Of a stretch of DNA of 64,000 nucleotides, positions 52,286 to 59,800 are shown piece by piece. The stretch covers positions 496,001 through 560,000 of the forward strand of contig CAVQJJ010000005.1 of the NCBI GenBank assembly GCA_963712835.1, written 5' to 3'. Each line of letters starts with the position of its first letter. Position 1 is the stretch's first letter. The notes beneath the pieces are model-generated. The model was not told the DNA's origin. It was given only the letters and a program-made list of their open reading frames with translations, and ran no database searches. A program made the translations under genes and the position numbers. Source of the stretch: DATARH01 sp963712835 (GTDB lineage Bacteria > Pseudomonadota > Alphaproteobacteria > ATCC43930 > CGMCC-115725).

Positions 52286-53395
52286 ATGGAAACGCGCGCG
52301 GCGGTGGCTCGGGAGGCGGGAAAGCCGCTCACCATCGAGACCGTTACGCTCGACGGGCCGAAGGCAGGCGAGGTGCTGGTCGAGGTCAAAGCCACCGGCA
52401 TCTGCCATACCGATGCATTCACCTTGTCGGGTGGCGACCCGGAGGGGCTGTTCCCGGCGATCCTCGGCCACGAGGGCGCAGGCATCGTCGTCGATATCGG
52501 GCCGGGAGTGACAAGCGTCAAAAAGGGCGATCACGTAATCCCGCTCTACACACCGGAATGCCGGCAATGCGAGAGCTGCCTCAGCCGCAAGACCAATCTG
52601 TGCACCGCCATCCGCGCGACCCAGGGCCAGGGCGTGATGCCCGACGGCACCAGCCGGTTCTCTTTGGGCGGGCGGAAGATCCACCACTACATGGGCACCT
52701 CGACCTTTTCGAACTTCACCGTATTGCCCGAGATCGCGGTCGCAAAAATCCGGGAGGACGCGCCGTTCGACAAGGTCTGCTATATCGGTTGCGGCGTCAC
52801 CACGGGAATCGGCGCGGTGATCAACACCGCCAAGGTCGAGGCCGGCGCCAAGGTCGTCGTGTTCGGACTTGGCGGCATCGGGCTCAACGTCGTGCAAGGC
52901 GCGCGCATGGTGGGCGCGGAGATGATCGTCGGCGTCGATCTCAACCCCGCCCGCCGCGAACTCGCCGCGAAATTCGGCATGACGCACTTCGTCAACCCGA
53001 AAGAGGTTCAGGGCGACCTCGTGCCGTATCTCGTAGACCTCACCAAAGGCGGCGCCGATTACAGCTTCGAATGCATCGGCAATGTCACGACGATGCGTCA
53101 GGCCCTGGAATGCTGCCACCGCGGCTGGGGGGTCAGCGTCATCATCGGCGTCGCCGGCGCGGGCCAAGAGATTTCGACCCGGCCATTCCAGCTCGTCACC
53201 GGGCGCATCTGGAAGGGCACCGCGTTCGGCGGCGCGCGCGGCCGCTCCGATGTGCCGCGCATCGTCGACTGGTACATGGACGGCAAGATCAATATCGACG
53301 ATCTGATCACCCACACGATGCCGCTCGACCAGATCAACCACGGTTTCGAACTGATGCACGAAGGCAAGTCGATCCGCAGCGTGGTGGTGTATTAG
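52286..53395 (+). CDS. frmA: S-(hydroxymethyl)glutathione dehydrogenase / class III alcohol dehydrogenase
   Basis: 369-residue zinc-dependent dehydrogenase that oxidises the glutathione adduct of formaldehyde to S-formylglutathione. Catalytic zinc: Cys in TGICHTDAFTLSG, His in ILGHEGAG; structural zinc: the cysteines of TPECRQCESCLSRKTNLC; NAD-binding GLGGIGLNV. GGGRKIHHYMGTSTFSN-type sequence (as SLGGRKIHHYMGTSTFS) and GGARGRSDVP are class III signatures. The usual partner S-formylglutathione hydrolase is not adjacent. The ATG at 52286 follows GGAGGGA. Confidence 0.96.
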   Translation: METRAAVAREAGKPLTIETVTLDGPKAGEVLVEVKATGICHTDAFTLSGGDPEGLFPAILGHEGAGIVVDIGPGVTSVKKGDHVIPLYTPECRQCESCLSRKTNLCTAIRATQGQGVMPDGTSRFSLGGRKIHHYMGTSTFSNFTVLPEIAVAKIREDAPFDKVCYIGCGVTTGIGAVINTAKVEAGAKVVVFGLGGIGLNVVQGARMVGAEMIVGVDLNPARRELAAKFGMTHFVNPKEVQGDLVPYLVDLTKGGADYSFECIGNVTTMRQALECCHRGWGVSVIIGVAGAGQEISTRPFQLVTGRIWKGTAFGGARGRSDVPRIVDWYMDGKINIDDLITHTMPLDQINHGFELMHEGKSIRSVVVY

Positions 53396-53402
53396 CCGGT
53401 CG

Positions 53403-53504
53403 CTCTCTCCCGTACGCGGGAGAGGGAGCGGCCCAGCCCCCAGGGCTGGAGTGTGAGGGGCGGAGCGCGCAAGCCCTCACCCGTCTCGCGCATGCGGGAG
53501 AGGG
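53403..53504. repeat. Dispersed palindromic element (type C)
   Basis: CTCTCTCCCGTACGCGGGAG and GCGCATGCGGGAGAGGGA mark the ends; internal CCCTCAC and GTGAGGG pair up. It separates convergent frmA and the PilZ gene and may stop transcription from both sides. Confidence 0.8.
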
Positions 53505-53508
53505 ACCA

Positions 53509-54507
53509 TTAGCGCGGCGGGTTGGCCTTTCTGCCGATGAGCCCGGTCCACCAGTGCGACTTCCCCTCAGGCTCGAAGCGGTGCCCCGCGCCCGACATGA
53601 TGCCGCGGTCGGCGGCGCCGGCAATCGCGTCGAGCAGGGCCGCAGTGCCGACCGCCCCGACCGATTCGCCGCGCCACGTCACGATATAGCGCAGAAATGC
53701 CATCTGGCTTGGCGATAGATCGATAAAGCGGCCGGCCGACCGGCCGTGCGTGACATAGACAATGCGCGCGCTGAGCTGCGTGCCGACCTCGATGCCGTCG
53801 ATCACCAGACGGATGGTCACCGAGACCATCGTATTGGGTTCGATCGGCGGCACGCCGCTCGCCGCGAACCCGCCGATCGACACGTCGATCAGCGTGCAGG
53901 GGATGCCGCCGATTTCGATTTCCGCCGGCACTCTGGCGCGGCGATAGGCGCGGCGGTTACGCGACATCGACGGATGGGCAGCGCGATCGCTCTGAAACGG
54001 CGCTGGCGGCGGCTCGACCGGATGGCGACGTGCCGTGGGTGTCGGCGACGCGCGGGCCGCCGGCGCGGACGTCACGCCGGCTTCGGACGTGGGCATAGTC
54101 GGAGAAGCCGGCGCATCGCCCGGACGTCGGTCGAGCCGGCCGACCGGGTTCTGCGGCCGAGCGGGAGGCGACGGGTTAGGCGGTGCTTCGCGCGGCCGCG
54201 TGTCTATCGGAGGCGCCGGCTCGGGCTCCACCTGCAGCGGAGCCCCGGCCACCACCGCGCTCTCTATCGGTTCCTCGGCGCCGAGCGTTGCGACTTTTTC
54301 ATCGGCCGACAGGAAATCCTCGACCGGCGGCACCTCGGCGACGAGTTCTGCAAAGCCGAGCAACTGCGGCGCCACGCGGGCAGTCGCCGAGGCCAGCGTC
54401 TTGCCGCCGAGACGGCGGAACACCGCTGGAAGCGCCGTCGACGGCCTGCGGTCGTGGTCTTGCGGCGCGGCGGAAGTCGGGGGTGCGGCCACGGCTCGAT
54501 CGAACAA
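53509..54507 (-). CDS. PilZ-domain protein with a long disordered N-terminus
   Basis: 332 residues. The first ~175 are Pro/Ala-rich and low in hydrophobic content, so likely unstructured. The PilZ domain (about 180-290) starts with NRRAYRRARVPAE, whose arginines contact cyclic di-GMP, and continues with LIDVSIGGFAASG, the DxSxxG motif. No membrane segment is present. A probable cyclic-di-GMP effector for motility or matrix production. The start is uncertain: TTG at 54507 or GTG at 54492. Confidence 0.8.
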   Translation of the reverse strand: MFDRAVAAPPTSAAPQDHDRRPSTALPAVFRRLGGKTLASATARVAPQLLGFAELVAEVPPVEDFLSADEKVATLGAEEPIESAVVAGAPLQVEPEPAPPIDTRPREAPPNPSPPARPQNPVGRLDRRPGDAPASPTMPTSEAGVTSAPAARASPTPTARRHPVEPPPAPFQSDRAAHPSMSRNRRAYRRARVPAEIEIGGIPCTLIDVSIGGFAASGVPPIEPNTMVSVTIRLVIDGIEVGTQLSARIVYVTHGRSAGRFIDLSPSQMAFLRYIVTWRGESVGAVGTAALLDAIAGAADRGIMSGAGHRFEPEGKSHWWTGLIGRKANPPR

Positions 54508-54614
54508 AATTCAGGGCCGGCATCATAGCCCATCGACCTCGCGACGCCAGGAACAATTCACCGCCCGCCCCTGGGCTATTCTGTGGCAATAAGGCTTCGG
54601 GAAGGATCGCGGGA

Positions 54615-54651
54615 ATGGGCGCGGACGGCTATCTGCTGGCAATCGACCAGG
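54615..54651 (+). pseudogene. First codons of a glycerol kinase-like gene, cut off
   Basis: An ATG at 54615 opens MGADGYLLAIDQ, the characteristic start of glycerol kinase and related FGGY kinases. The next expected residues (GTTS) are absent; after GACCAGG the sequence is unrelated and lower in GC. Only 12 residues match, so the identity is tentative, but the break coincides with the change in base composition. Confidence 0.45.
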
Positions 54652-54686
54652 AGCAAGTCAATGCCTTTTCAATGCGATAGCCCTGC

Positions 54687-54706
54687 TTAGCTACGGATTA
54701 GCTACG
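54687..54706. repeat. Two tandem copies of TTAGCTACG
   Basis: TTAGCTACG occurs at 54687-54695 and 54698-54706, an 11-base period. It lies between the island edge and the first island gene, so it may be a regulator site or part of an integration site. Confidence 0.4.
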
Positions 54707-54761
54707 CGTGGTTCTAACATCTTGACGGCGCAAGCATTCTTCGTGTTCACTCTTCGTTCCC

Positions 54762-54980
54762 ATGCGCCCGCTCTACGCTGCTCGCCTCGAAGACCTCGGT
54801 CCTGGCGATTACGTCCAGGTGCGGTGTGTCTGCGGGCATGAGGAGCTGCTGCCGGGGCTTGGGTTCATACAAGGTATGAAACTGCCGCCTCTCCTCCACG
54901 TCCTCGACCTGGTGCCGAAGATGCGGTGCCGCGAGTGCGATGAGCGGGGGAAGGTGGATGTATCAGTTCGATGGGCATAG
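54762..54980 (+). CDS. Small zinc-ribbon-like protein
   Basis: 72 residues with CVCGHEELL near the middle and MRCRECDERGKV near the end, that is two pairs of closely spaced cysteines suited to a zinc site. The layout (R-L-E-D-L at the start, CxCGH, a VLDL segment, RCRECxxRG, SVRWA at the end) recurs in small alphaproteobacterial proteins of unknown role. It converges with the minus-strand membrane protein gene, overlapping it by 18 bases. Confidence 0.7.
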   Translation: MRPLYAARLEDLGPGDYVQVRCVCGHEELLPGLGFIQGMKLPPLLHVLDLVPKMRCRECDERGKVDVSVRWA

Positions 54981-55520
54981 CCACCGCAGAAACGGCGATG
55001 CGTTGCTCAGATGGCCGGTCGACCCAAATCTAAGGATCGCGATACTAGAGAAGATAATCCCACATACAAACATGACAAGTGAGAGAGCGGCGCTTATTAC
55101 CGCAATCCAATTAAGCAAGATAGCCCAGAATTCTGCACGTTCGGATTTTCTTGTAGGTTGCTGATAAGGATGCTTCCATGTTTTGAGCATCTGAAAATGC
55201 GCACGCGAATATAATGTGTTTGTGATATAAGCCAGAGCAGCGGTCAATACCGCGAGAACAGCTCCTGCCAGAAACCACGAAATAGTCAGCGTTACGGGCG
55301 CTAAGTCTTTAAGAGGTGTGGCACTTTTGGATATGACAGTCTCGATAAACACTAAGATCGCCACAGCGCCACCACTGTTGATGAGGAGAAGCGCTTTCAT
55401 AGTCTCCTGAGCATCGCGCATCGCGCCGTCGATGAGGCGCTTGCCCAGATCATTTGTCAGATCGTGCTGCCGCTCCGCAGCACGGATTTCTTCTGGGGTC
55501 GGTGGCGGCTGGACTGTCAA
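54963..55520 (-). CDS. Membrane protein of unknown function
   Basis: 185 residues. A charged N-terminal helix (EEIRAAERQHDLTNDLGKRL) precedes hydrophobic segments at about 43-60, 77-98 and 132-158. The region between helices is polar (SRAHFQMLKTWKHPYQQPTR). I do not recognise a family; similar three-helix proteins occur on phages and islands. Base composition is clearly lower in GC than the chromosome to the left. Confidence 0.7.
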   Translation of the reverse strand: MTVQPPPTPEEIRAAERQHDLTNDLGKRLIDGAMRDAQETMKALLLINSGGAVAILVFIETVISKSATPLKDLAPVTLTISWFLAGAVLAVLTAALAYITNTLYSRAHFQMLKTWKHPYQQPTRKSERAEFWAILLNWIAVISAALSLVMFVCGIIFSSIAILRFGSTGHLSNASPFLRWLCPSN

Positions 55521-55577
55521 TGAATTTTTCCTTCGTACGGAACTCCGCGTAGGACAGCCAGTATATATTGTTTTACG

Positions 55578-55859
55578 TCAGACAAGATCGCTTAGATCGT
55601 CAGGCCAATTCGGACGAGCGTGTCTACATGTTGCGAAGTGCCGCCATGGGTAGAGGCAATGACAACAAGTGTGCTCTTTACCGTTCCAAGTGAAGTCTTT
55701 GCATGATGCGCCACGGCCGCGAGCGATCATGTAGCGATATACGCTATCAAGGCCGTATTTGTAGATATCTTCCTTTGGAATCCGAATGCTAGGGGGATAG
55801 TATGGAATTTCTTCACATGGTGGGACCGCTCGACCTAGCACAACATTCTTGTGTTTCAT
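55578..55859 (-). CDS. Small cysteine-rich protein of unknown function
   Basis: 93 residues. The C-terminal half contains ASCKDFTWNGKEHTCCHCLY and FATCRHAR, with five cysteines and several histidines in a pattern that could bind zinc. The N-terminal part (EEIPYYPPSIRIPKEDIYKY) is otherwise unfamiliar. Its ATG overlaps the stop of the upstream 55-residue gene (ATGA), making it the last gene of a three-gene coupled set (56292 to 55578). Confidence 0.6.
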   Translation of the reverse strand: MKHKNVVLGRAVPPCEEIPYYPPSIRIPKEDIYKYGLDSVYRYMIARGRGASCKDFTWNGKEHTCCHCLYPWRHFATCRHARPNWPDDLSDLV

Positions 55860-56023
55860 AGCATCTCTTTAGTTTCTGGTAAGCCTCGCTCTTCAATTTG
55901 ATTCTTCTCATAATGACGGCCGCAATTGATACACCACAGATAGCCGTCTTTCGGATTGTCACCGTAATCATTTTCGTACACATCTTCGCCACAAGCACAT
56001 TCCAAAACTAATATCGTTTTCAT
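55856..56023 (-). CDS. 55-residue protein with two cysteine pairs
   Basis: A short frame opens with ATG at 56023 and reads MKTILVLECACGEDVYENDY, then GYLWCINCGRHYEKNQIEER. The pairs CxC and CxxC suggest a single zinc ribbon. It is coupled at both ends: its ATG overlaps the stop of the upstream gene and its stop overlaps the ATG of the downstream gene. It would be missed by a 60-residue cut-off. Confidence 0.65.
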   Translation of the reverse strand: MKTILVLECACGEDVYENDYGDNPKDGYLWCINCGRHYEKNQIEERGLPETKEML

Positions 56024-56292
56024 ACCAATGTGAGCTGCTTCGGCGCAGCTTGTTTATAACGATAATACGCGAACCGCGGATCGAGCCCCATGTCCCTCCC
56101 CTCCGCCCTCTCCACCTTCCCCTTGAGCTTGTCCGGACACTCGTTGCGGGCGAGTTCGCGTGCGCGGACATCCCCGGCGCTGCCGACGTAGCCGTAGGGG
56201 GTGGAGAGCTTCGATAGCTCGTGCGCGGGAACCCATGTGCCGCGCTGGTCCGCGAGGAACATGATCAACATTTCGTGTTGGGTACGTTTCAT
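56020..56292 (-). CDS. Small phage-type protein of unknown function
   Basis: 90 residues. Resembles a winged-helix-like fold: a helix (TQHEMLIMFLADQRGTWVPA), then HELSKLSTPYGYVGSAGDVR, then RARELARNECPDKLKGKVER. The VRARELARNE segment suggests a link to nucleic acid. First gene of the coupled triple ending at 55578. The last residues KQLTLV overlap the next start (ATGA). Confidence 0.6.
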   Translation of the reverse strand: MKRTQHEMLIMFLADQRGTWVPAHELSKLSTPYGYVGSAGDVRARELARNECPDKLKGKVERAEGRDMGLDPRFAYYRYKQAAPKQLTLV

Positions 56293-56480
56293 AGGTTAGA
56301 TGGTAACTGAATAATATCAGAGCCTAAGAACAGCAAGGCCTCGCGCAACACGACAATTCTTCCGAAGCAATGAGCGTGCGCGTGCGACATATTGGCAAGA
56401 GCGTATCGCAGATTAATAATCGAGACCCATATCACCGGCGGCCATCCACTCCCGATGGTCTTATCAATCAACGGTGTATC

Positions 56481-56720
56481 ATGAACCGTCTTCTGACGAC
56501 TGGCGTCGCGCTGAGCGTTCTTCTCGGGACAACCGGCCTGGCGCTCGCTCAGGGCTACAATGCAGCCTCCTCGTACCCGCCCGCACCTGCCTATGGTCAA
56601 TACGTGCCACCCCCGGAGGCTGCGGCGCCGCCGTATGGATGGCAGAGCGCGCCAACCACTGATCCGCATTCGAGCGGCACCGGCGGTCGTGCCTATTACA
56701 ACGGCGTGAAAACGAACTAG
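56481..56720 (+). CDS. Small secreted Pro/Tyr-rich protein
   Basis: 79 residues: a signal peptide (MNRLLTTGVALSVLLGTTGL, cleavage after ALA) and a mature stretch rich in Pro, Tyr, Ala and Gly (YPPAPAYGQYVPPPEAAAPP) that is likely extended and disordered. No cysteine. Function unknown; it may sit in the envelope. It faces an unrelated minus-strand gene. High-GC codon use suggests a host rather than phage origin. Confidence 0.6.
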   Translation: MNRLLTTGVALSVLLGTTGLALAQGYNAASSYPPAPAYGQYVPPPEAAAPPYGWQSAPTTDPHSSGTGGRAYYNGVKTN

Positions 56721-56740
56721 TCCTACGGAGGCGGGGAGCG

Positions 56741-57043
56741 TCAATTGCTCCCCGCCTTCTCGCGTTTATCAGTAGGTCTGATCTCCTTCCAAAAGATCGC
56801 GCTCCACGGAAAGCCGCGCCGCTCCGCGTCATCGCATTTGCTGATGAGCGCGTAGAGGTCTTTGGTCGGGATGCCGGTTAATAAGTATGCGAGGCGACCG
56901 TGGGTGAGGGGCTTGTAGCCGCCTCGGGCGCGCGAGGGATTGAGGCGCGAGAGGATGCTGTCGTAGAGGTCGCCGCGCTCGGTGTGCCGCGTTCGCTTCG
57001 ATGGCTTGCCGCGTTGAGCGAACAGGTCAGATAATTTCTCCAT
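56741..57043 (-). CDS. Small basic protein of unknown function (island)
   Basis: 100 residues, rich in Arg and Lys (QRGKPSKRTRHTERGDLYDS, NPSRARGGYKPLTHGRLAYL). The segment PLTHGRLAYLLTGIPTKDLYALISKC could form a small helical DNA-binding unit. It overlaps the end of the next upstream gene by 17 bases on the same strand. No family recognised. Confidence 0.55.
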   Translation of the reverse strand: MEKLSDLFAQRGKPSKRTRHTERGDLYDSILSRLNPSRARGGYKPLTHGRLAYLLTGIPTKDLYALISKCDDAERRGFPWSAIFWKEIRPTDKREKAGSN

Positions 57044-57536
57044 AAGCTTTGAGGACGCGGATTTCTACGAGGTAGTCGATATAATTTGCCGGGCCGCCGA
57101 ACGGAAAAATCGTGTCCCGCCAGTTCTTGTATTTTTCGGGATCAAGCGCTTCCTGCGGCGGCGCGTAATTTTCTGTGAGCCAGTCGATCACGCGCTCAAC
57201 AAAGAGATTGAGGACAGGGCGCCCCTTCGTGGTTTTGCCGACGCGCTGAACCCTCCCGCCGATCTCCACAAGCTCTCCGTTGAATTCCTGCTTGAGCCAC
57301 TCGCGCGCCTTCCGGCGATCTTCGCCGCTCCGGTGGTCAAGGGCATCCTGGTAGAACACTATGAGGGGCACCACGGCTCCCTCATAGAAGCGTCGGAGCT
57401 TCCCGCTCTCCGGCAGCTCGGCGGTGAGCTTAAGACGGATGCCGGGGTGTTCTTTGAGGAACTGTACAAGTTTGGCGTGGTTGTACGGGCCGAAGTCGAG
57501 CGTTCCGTAGGGCGTGCCCCGACATTGGAATTCCAT
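57027..57536 (-). CDS. Phage-type protein, recombination-module neighbour
   Basis: 169 residues. The order of segments, a short N-terminal strand (FQCRGTPYGTLDFGPYNHAK), a basic middle (GKLRRFYEGAVVPLIVFYQ), a helix-rich stretch (DRRKAREWLKQEFNGELVEI) and a C-terminal NYIDYLVEIRVLKAYGEII, resembles replication/recombination accessory proteins such as NinB, though I cannot claim that family. It follows a gene for an acidic-tailed protein with a gap of three bases, and a RecB-like nuclease lies two genes upstream. Confidence 0.55.
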   Translation of the reverse strand: MEFQCRGTPYGTLDFGPYNHAKLVQFLKEHPGIRLKLTAELPESGKLRRFYEGAVVPLIVFYQDALDHRSGEDRRKAREWLKQEFNGELVEIGGRVQRVGKTTKGRPVLNLFVERVIDWLTENYAPPQEALDPEKYKNWRDTIFPFGGPANYIDYLVEIRVLKAYGEII

Positions 57537-57539
57537 GCG

Positions 57540-57971
57540 CTACTCGGCGGCGATCTCCTTTAAACCGCCCACAACGTCATCGTCGTCCTCATCGCTGTCC
57601 GCCTGTTCGACCTGGCCGACGGAAGTGCGCACGATCTCGATGTAGTTTTTGACGCCTGCTTTCTTCATTTCGAGGGTAATCACCTCGCCCGGCTCGACGC
57701 TCGCCATAGCCTGCACGAAGTAGCTGGGATCACCGCCGCCCTTTTGACGCATCCGAGTATCGTACTGCTTGCGCTCGCCGTTCTCCTCGAAGGTGTAGCG
57801 CACATAATATCCGTCATCGCCCTCCTCGCGCGGCGGCTTTCGTATGATTTTGTCGTCTATGACTTTGACGATGTGTTTGCCCGTGGGTTTGACGCCACCG
57901 CCAGTCTTGATGCCAAGTTGGAGTTTTGGGAGCAACCCCGACTTCAAGACGATTTCCTTTGATGTCTGCAT
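57540..57971 (-). CDS. Protein with acidic C-terminal tail, possible ssDNA binder
   Basis: 143 residues. The central part shows beta-rich segments (KHIVKVIDDKIIRK, YYVRYTFEENGERKQYDTR, PGEVITLEMKKAGVKNYIEI) that could be an OB-like fold. The C-terminus ends with an acidic run (SDEDDDD) and then VGGLKEIAAE. Phage single-strand DNA-binding proteins often carry such a tail to recruit partners. The gene lies beside a RecB-like nuclease. This function is inference from layout. Confidence 0.5.
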   Translation of the reverse strand: MQTSKEIVLKSGLLPKLQLGIKTGGGVKPTGKHIVKVIDDKIIRKPPREEGDDGYYVRYTFEENGERKQYDTRMRQKGGGDPSYFVQAMASVEPGEVITLEMKKAGVKNYIEIVRTSVGQVEQADSDEDDDDVVGGLKEIAAE

Positions 57972-57989
57972 ATAAGTTACCTTGTGCTT

Positions 57990-58898
57990 TTAAATCTTTT
58001 TCTTAGGCTCCTCAGCGGGTGTGTCGGCCATCGCCTCCTCAACAGAAACCTCGTGCTCGTTCGCCGCGGAGAGAACTACCGGGAAGTCGCGCTTGCTGAA
58101 GCCCGGCGTGTTGTCTCCGATTTCTGCCTTCCAAATCTGCTGCGCGACCTTGAAGAGTGGGAAGGCGTCGTCGATCTCGGTGAACTTGTAGCCGGCGCGA
58201 TTGCGCTCGTAGCCAACCTGAAGGACGGCGGTCTTGAGATTGGAGACATCGACCAGCTTGTTGCTGTCCGTGCCGTTTGCGTTCCGCTCATAGAGCGGGT
58301 TCTCCCCGTTCTCCAGGGCGACGCGGTAGGCGCTGATCTGTAGCTCGTGCTCCTTCCAAACCTGCTTCGAGGTCTTGAAGTCGATGACGTAGAGCTTGCC
58401 GTCGATGCGGCAGACGCAATCGACCGTGCCCGCGTAGCCGCCGCGCTCGGAGAAGATCGTCGTCTCGGTGGCGATGACTTCGGGTTTTGCCTCGTTGCGC
58501 CAGTCGATGAAGGACTTGACGCAGAGCAGCTCTTCATAGGTCAGCTCGGAGAACGCGGCATCCTGCTCGGTGCTGCGGTTCTTGTCCGCGACCTTCGTGT
58601 CGATGCGGAATTCCTCGCCGTTGAGAATTTTCTCGATCGCGAGGTGAACGCGCGAGCCCTTATCGCCTGCGGCTTGCTTGGCGGCCTCGGCCTCATCCCA
58701 TCCTCGGTCGGCGAGCCACTTGTAGAAGCCTATGCCTTTCGGCCAAAACCCGGATATCCAGGTTACGGATGGAACGGCGGTGTAAACGGGGATATCGGTC
58801 TCCGGGTCTTTACCCGGTTTGGTGTACCAACGTTCGTCCGCGACAGTGATCTGAACGATGCCGCGTTTCTCGTCGGTTTCTCTGATGATTTTTTTCAT
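57990..58898 (-). CDS. PD-(D/E)XK nuclease, RecB/Cas4-like
   Basis: 302 residues. The nuclease core reads GSRVHLAIEKIL, then GYAGTVDCVCRIDGKLYVID, then DFKTSKQVWKEHELQISAYR: this supplies the His, the first Asp, the Asp-x-Lys pair and the QxxxY motif. An N-terminal region (WYTKPGKDPETDIPVYTAVP SVT pattern) and a ~80-residue C-terminal tail extend it. No cysteine cluster of Cas4 is evident, so it is a phage-type RecB-family exonuclease. No cas genes or repeats are present, so a CRISPR role is not supported. Confidence 0.85.
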   Translation of the reverse strand: MKKIIRETDEKRGIVQITVADERWYTKPGKDPETDIPVYTAVPSVTWISGFWPKGIGFYKWLADRGWDEAEAAKQAAGDKGSRVHLAIEKILNGEEFRIDTKVADKNRSTEQDAAFSELTYEELLCVKSFIDWRNEAKPEVIATETTIFSERGGYAGTVDCVCRIDGKLYVIDFKTSKQVWKEHELQISAYRVALENGENPLYERNANGTDSNKLVDVSNLKTAVLQVGYERNRAGYKFTEIDDAFPLFKVAQQIWKAEIGDNTPGFSKRDFPVVLSAANEHEVSVEEAMADTPAEEPKKKI

Positions 58899-59006
58899 AC
58901 GTTGATTGGTCGCTCTGAGGCTCCCACTGTAAGGTCGTGCCGTCGAACTCCCTCATTACAAGTAGAGCGAAGGCGAACAGCGGGAGCTTCGGAGCGTGTA
59001 ATGAGT

Positions 59007-59261
59007 TTAGTTGGTAAGTGAGTAGTGGGTTTCGCTTTGCGTAAGCTGCTCTTTTGCGATGTGCTGCGCTTCCACCTTGAGTAAGGCGTCGATGAACGAG
59101 AGGCCGAGGTAGATCGTCAGCACGATGAGTGCTCCGGCGACCATTCCTAGAATGATGTTGCGTAGCGTCTCTATCGCATCTTCGCGGCGGAGGCGCGAGA
59201 AGGTCGAACGGTAGTCGCGGGTTACTTCGTATGAGATTGAATAATTGTTGTCGTTATACAT
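59007..59261 (-). CDS. Small single-span membrane protein
   Basis: 84 residues. A soluble N-terminal part with Arg and Tyr (YEVTRDYRSTFSRLRREDAI) precedes one hydrophobic helix (IILGMVAGALIVLTIYLGLS) and a polar C-terminal tail. The ATG at 59261 is used; longer frames extend into a non-coding gap. Function unknown; phage-type holins or regulators are of this size but I see no decisive motif. Confidence 0.55.
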   Translation of the reverse strand: MYNDNNYSISYEVTRDYRSTFSRLRREDAIETLRNIILGMVAGALIVLTIYLGLSFIDALLKVEAQHIAKEQLTQSETHYSLTN

Positions 59262-59600
59262 GGTTTTTTGTGATTGCTGTAGAAGCATTGGGAGGGAAAA
59301 ACTGGTGGCTGGGTGTTCGGCAGTCAATTTCATCCGATCCCTGAGTCCTCGAATTTCCCCTCCAAATGCTCCTATGTTGGTAATTTCGTGTCTGTCTTAT
59401 GTAGTGATGAGCTGGGAGGGAGGGGCTTCGGTCTTCTCTTTCACCCTCCGAAACAGTTTATGGGCCTCCCCCTCCAAACCCACCACAATGTCAAAAATCA
59501 GAAGAAGCTAAGCTGTCGATGGCGTCCAGCGCCCATCTCGTAGGATGTATACCAGCGTGCCGGTGCGTTTGCTTCTATCTGAGTGAAGTATAAATGATCA
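59262..59600. other. Intergenic stretch without a supported gene
   Basis: About 340 bases with runs such as CCCCTCC and GGGAGGG but no frame that has both a ribosome site and a sensible composition. Short frames on each strand are likely chance. The region lies at the divergence point of the minus-strand and plus-strand gene sets of the island, so control elements are expected at its right end. Confidence 0.5.
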
Positions 59601-59659
59601 TGCGCAAGATGCAAATAGGGGGGGTGTGGACATCTTGCGTAAGCTGCGTATGCTATACT
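59601..59659 (+). promoter_or_regulatory. Putative extended -10 promoter with inverted repeat
   Basis: TGC-TATACT (59651-59659) is a good extended -10 box just ahead of the small gene at 59666. Upstream, TGCGCAAGATG (59601-59611) and CATCTTGCGTA (59631-59641) are inverted repeats matching at 10 of 11 positions, placed over the -35 region where a repressor would act. Confidence 0.45.
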
Positions 59660-59665
59660 AGGAAC

Positions 59666-59800
59666 GTGAAAAACAAGCATGCGCAAGCGATGGTGCGGTC
59701 ACGAAATAAAAAATACGGAAGGCGGTGGTTGCACGAAAATGCGAAGAGGGCGGTCGCGGCTCGTGAGGCGCGGAGAACTGCCAAATTCGGGGAGGGATGA
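59666..59800 (+). CDS. 44-residue basic protein
   Basis: GTG at 59666 opens VKNKHAQAMVRSRNKKYGRR, then WLHENAKRAVAAREARRTAK. The protein is strongly basic and probably one or two helices that could bind nucleic acid. The TGA overlaps the ATG of the following exported protein. It sits directly behind an extended -10 promoter with an operator-like inverted repeat. The ribosome site is weak, so translation is likely but not certain. Confidence 0.45.
   Translation: MKNKHAQAMVRSRNKKYGRRWLHENAKRAVAAREARRTAKFGEG

Noticed and set aside
57990..58898. Possible Cas4 and thus a CRISPR system
   Set aside because: The nuclease lacks a visible cysteine cluster, and no cas genes or repeat-spacer array exist in the window.
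59498..59686. A 62-codon minus-strand gene in the island divergence region
   Set aside because: No ribosome site or family signs, and it overlaps a likely promoter for the opposite strand.
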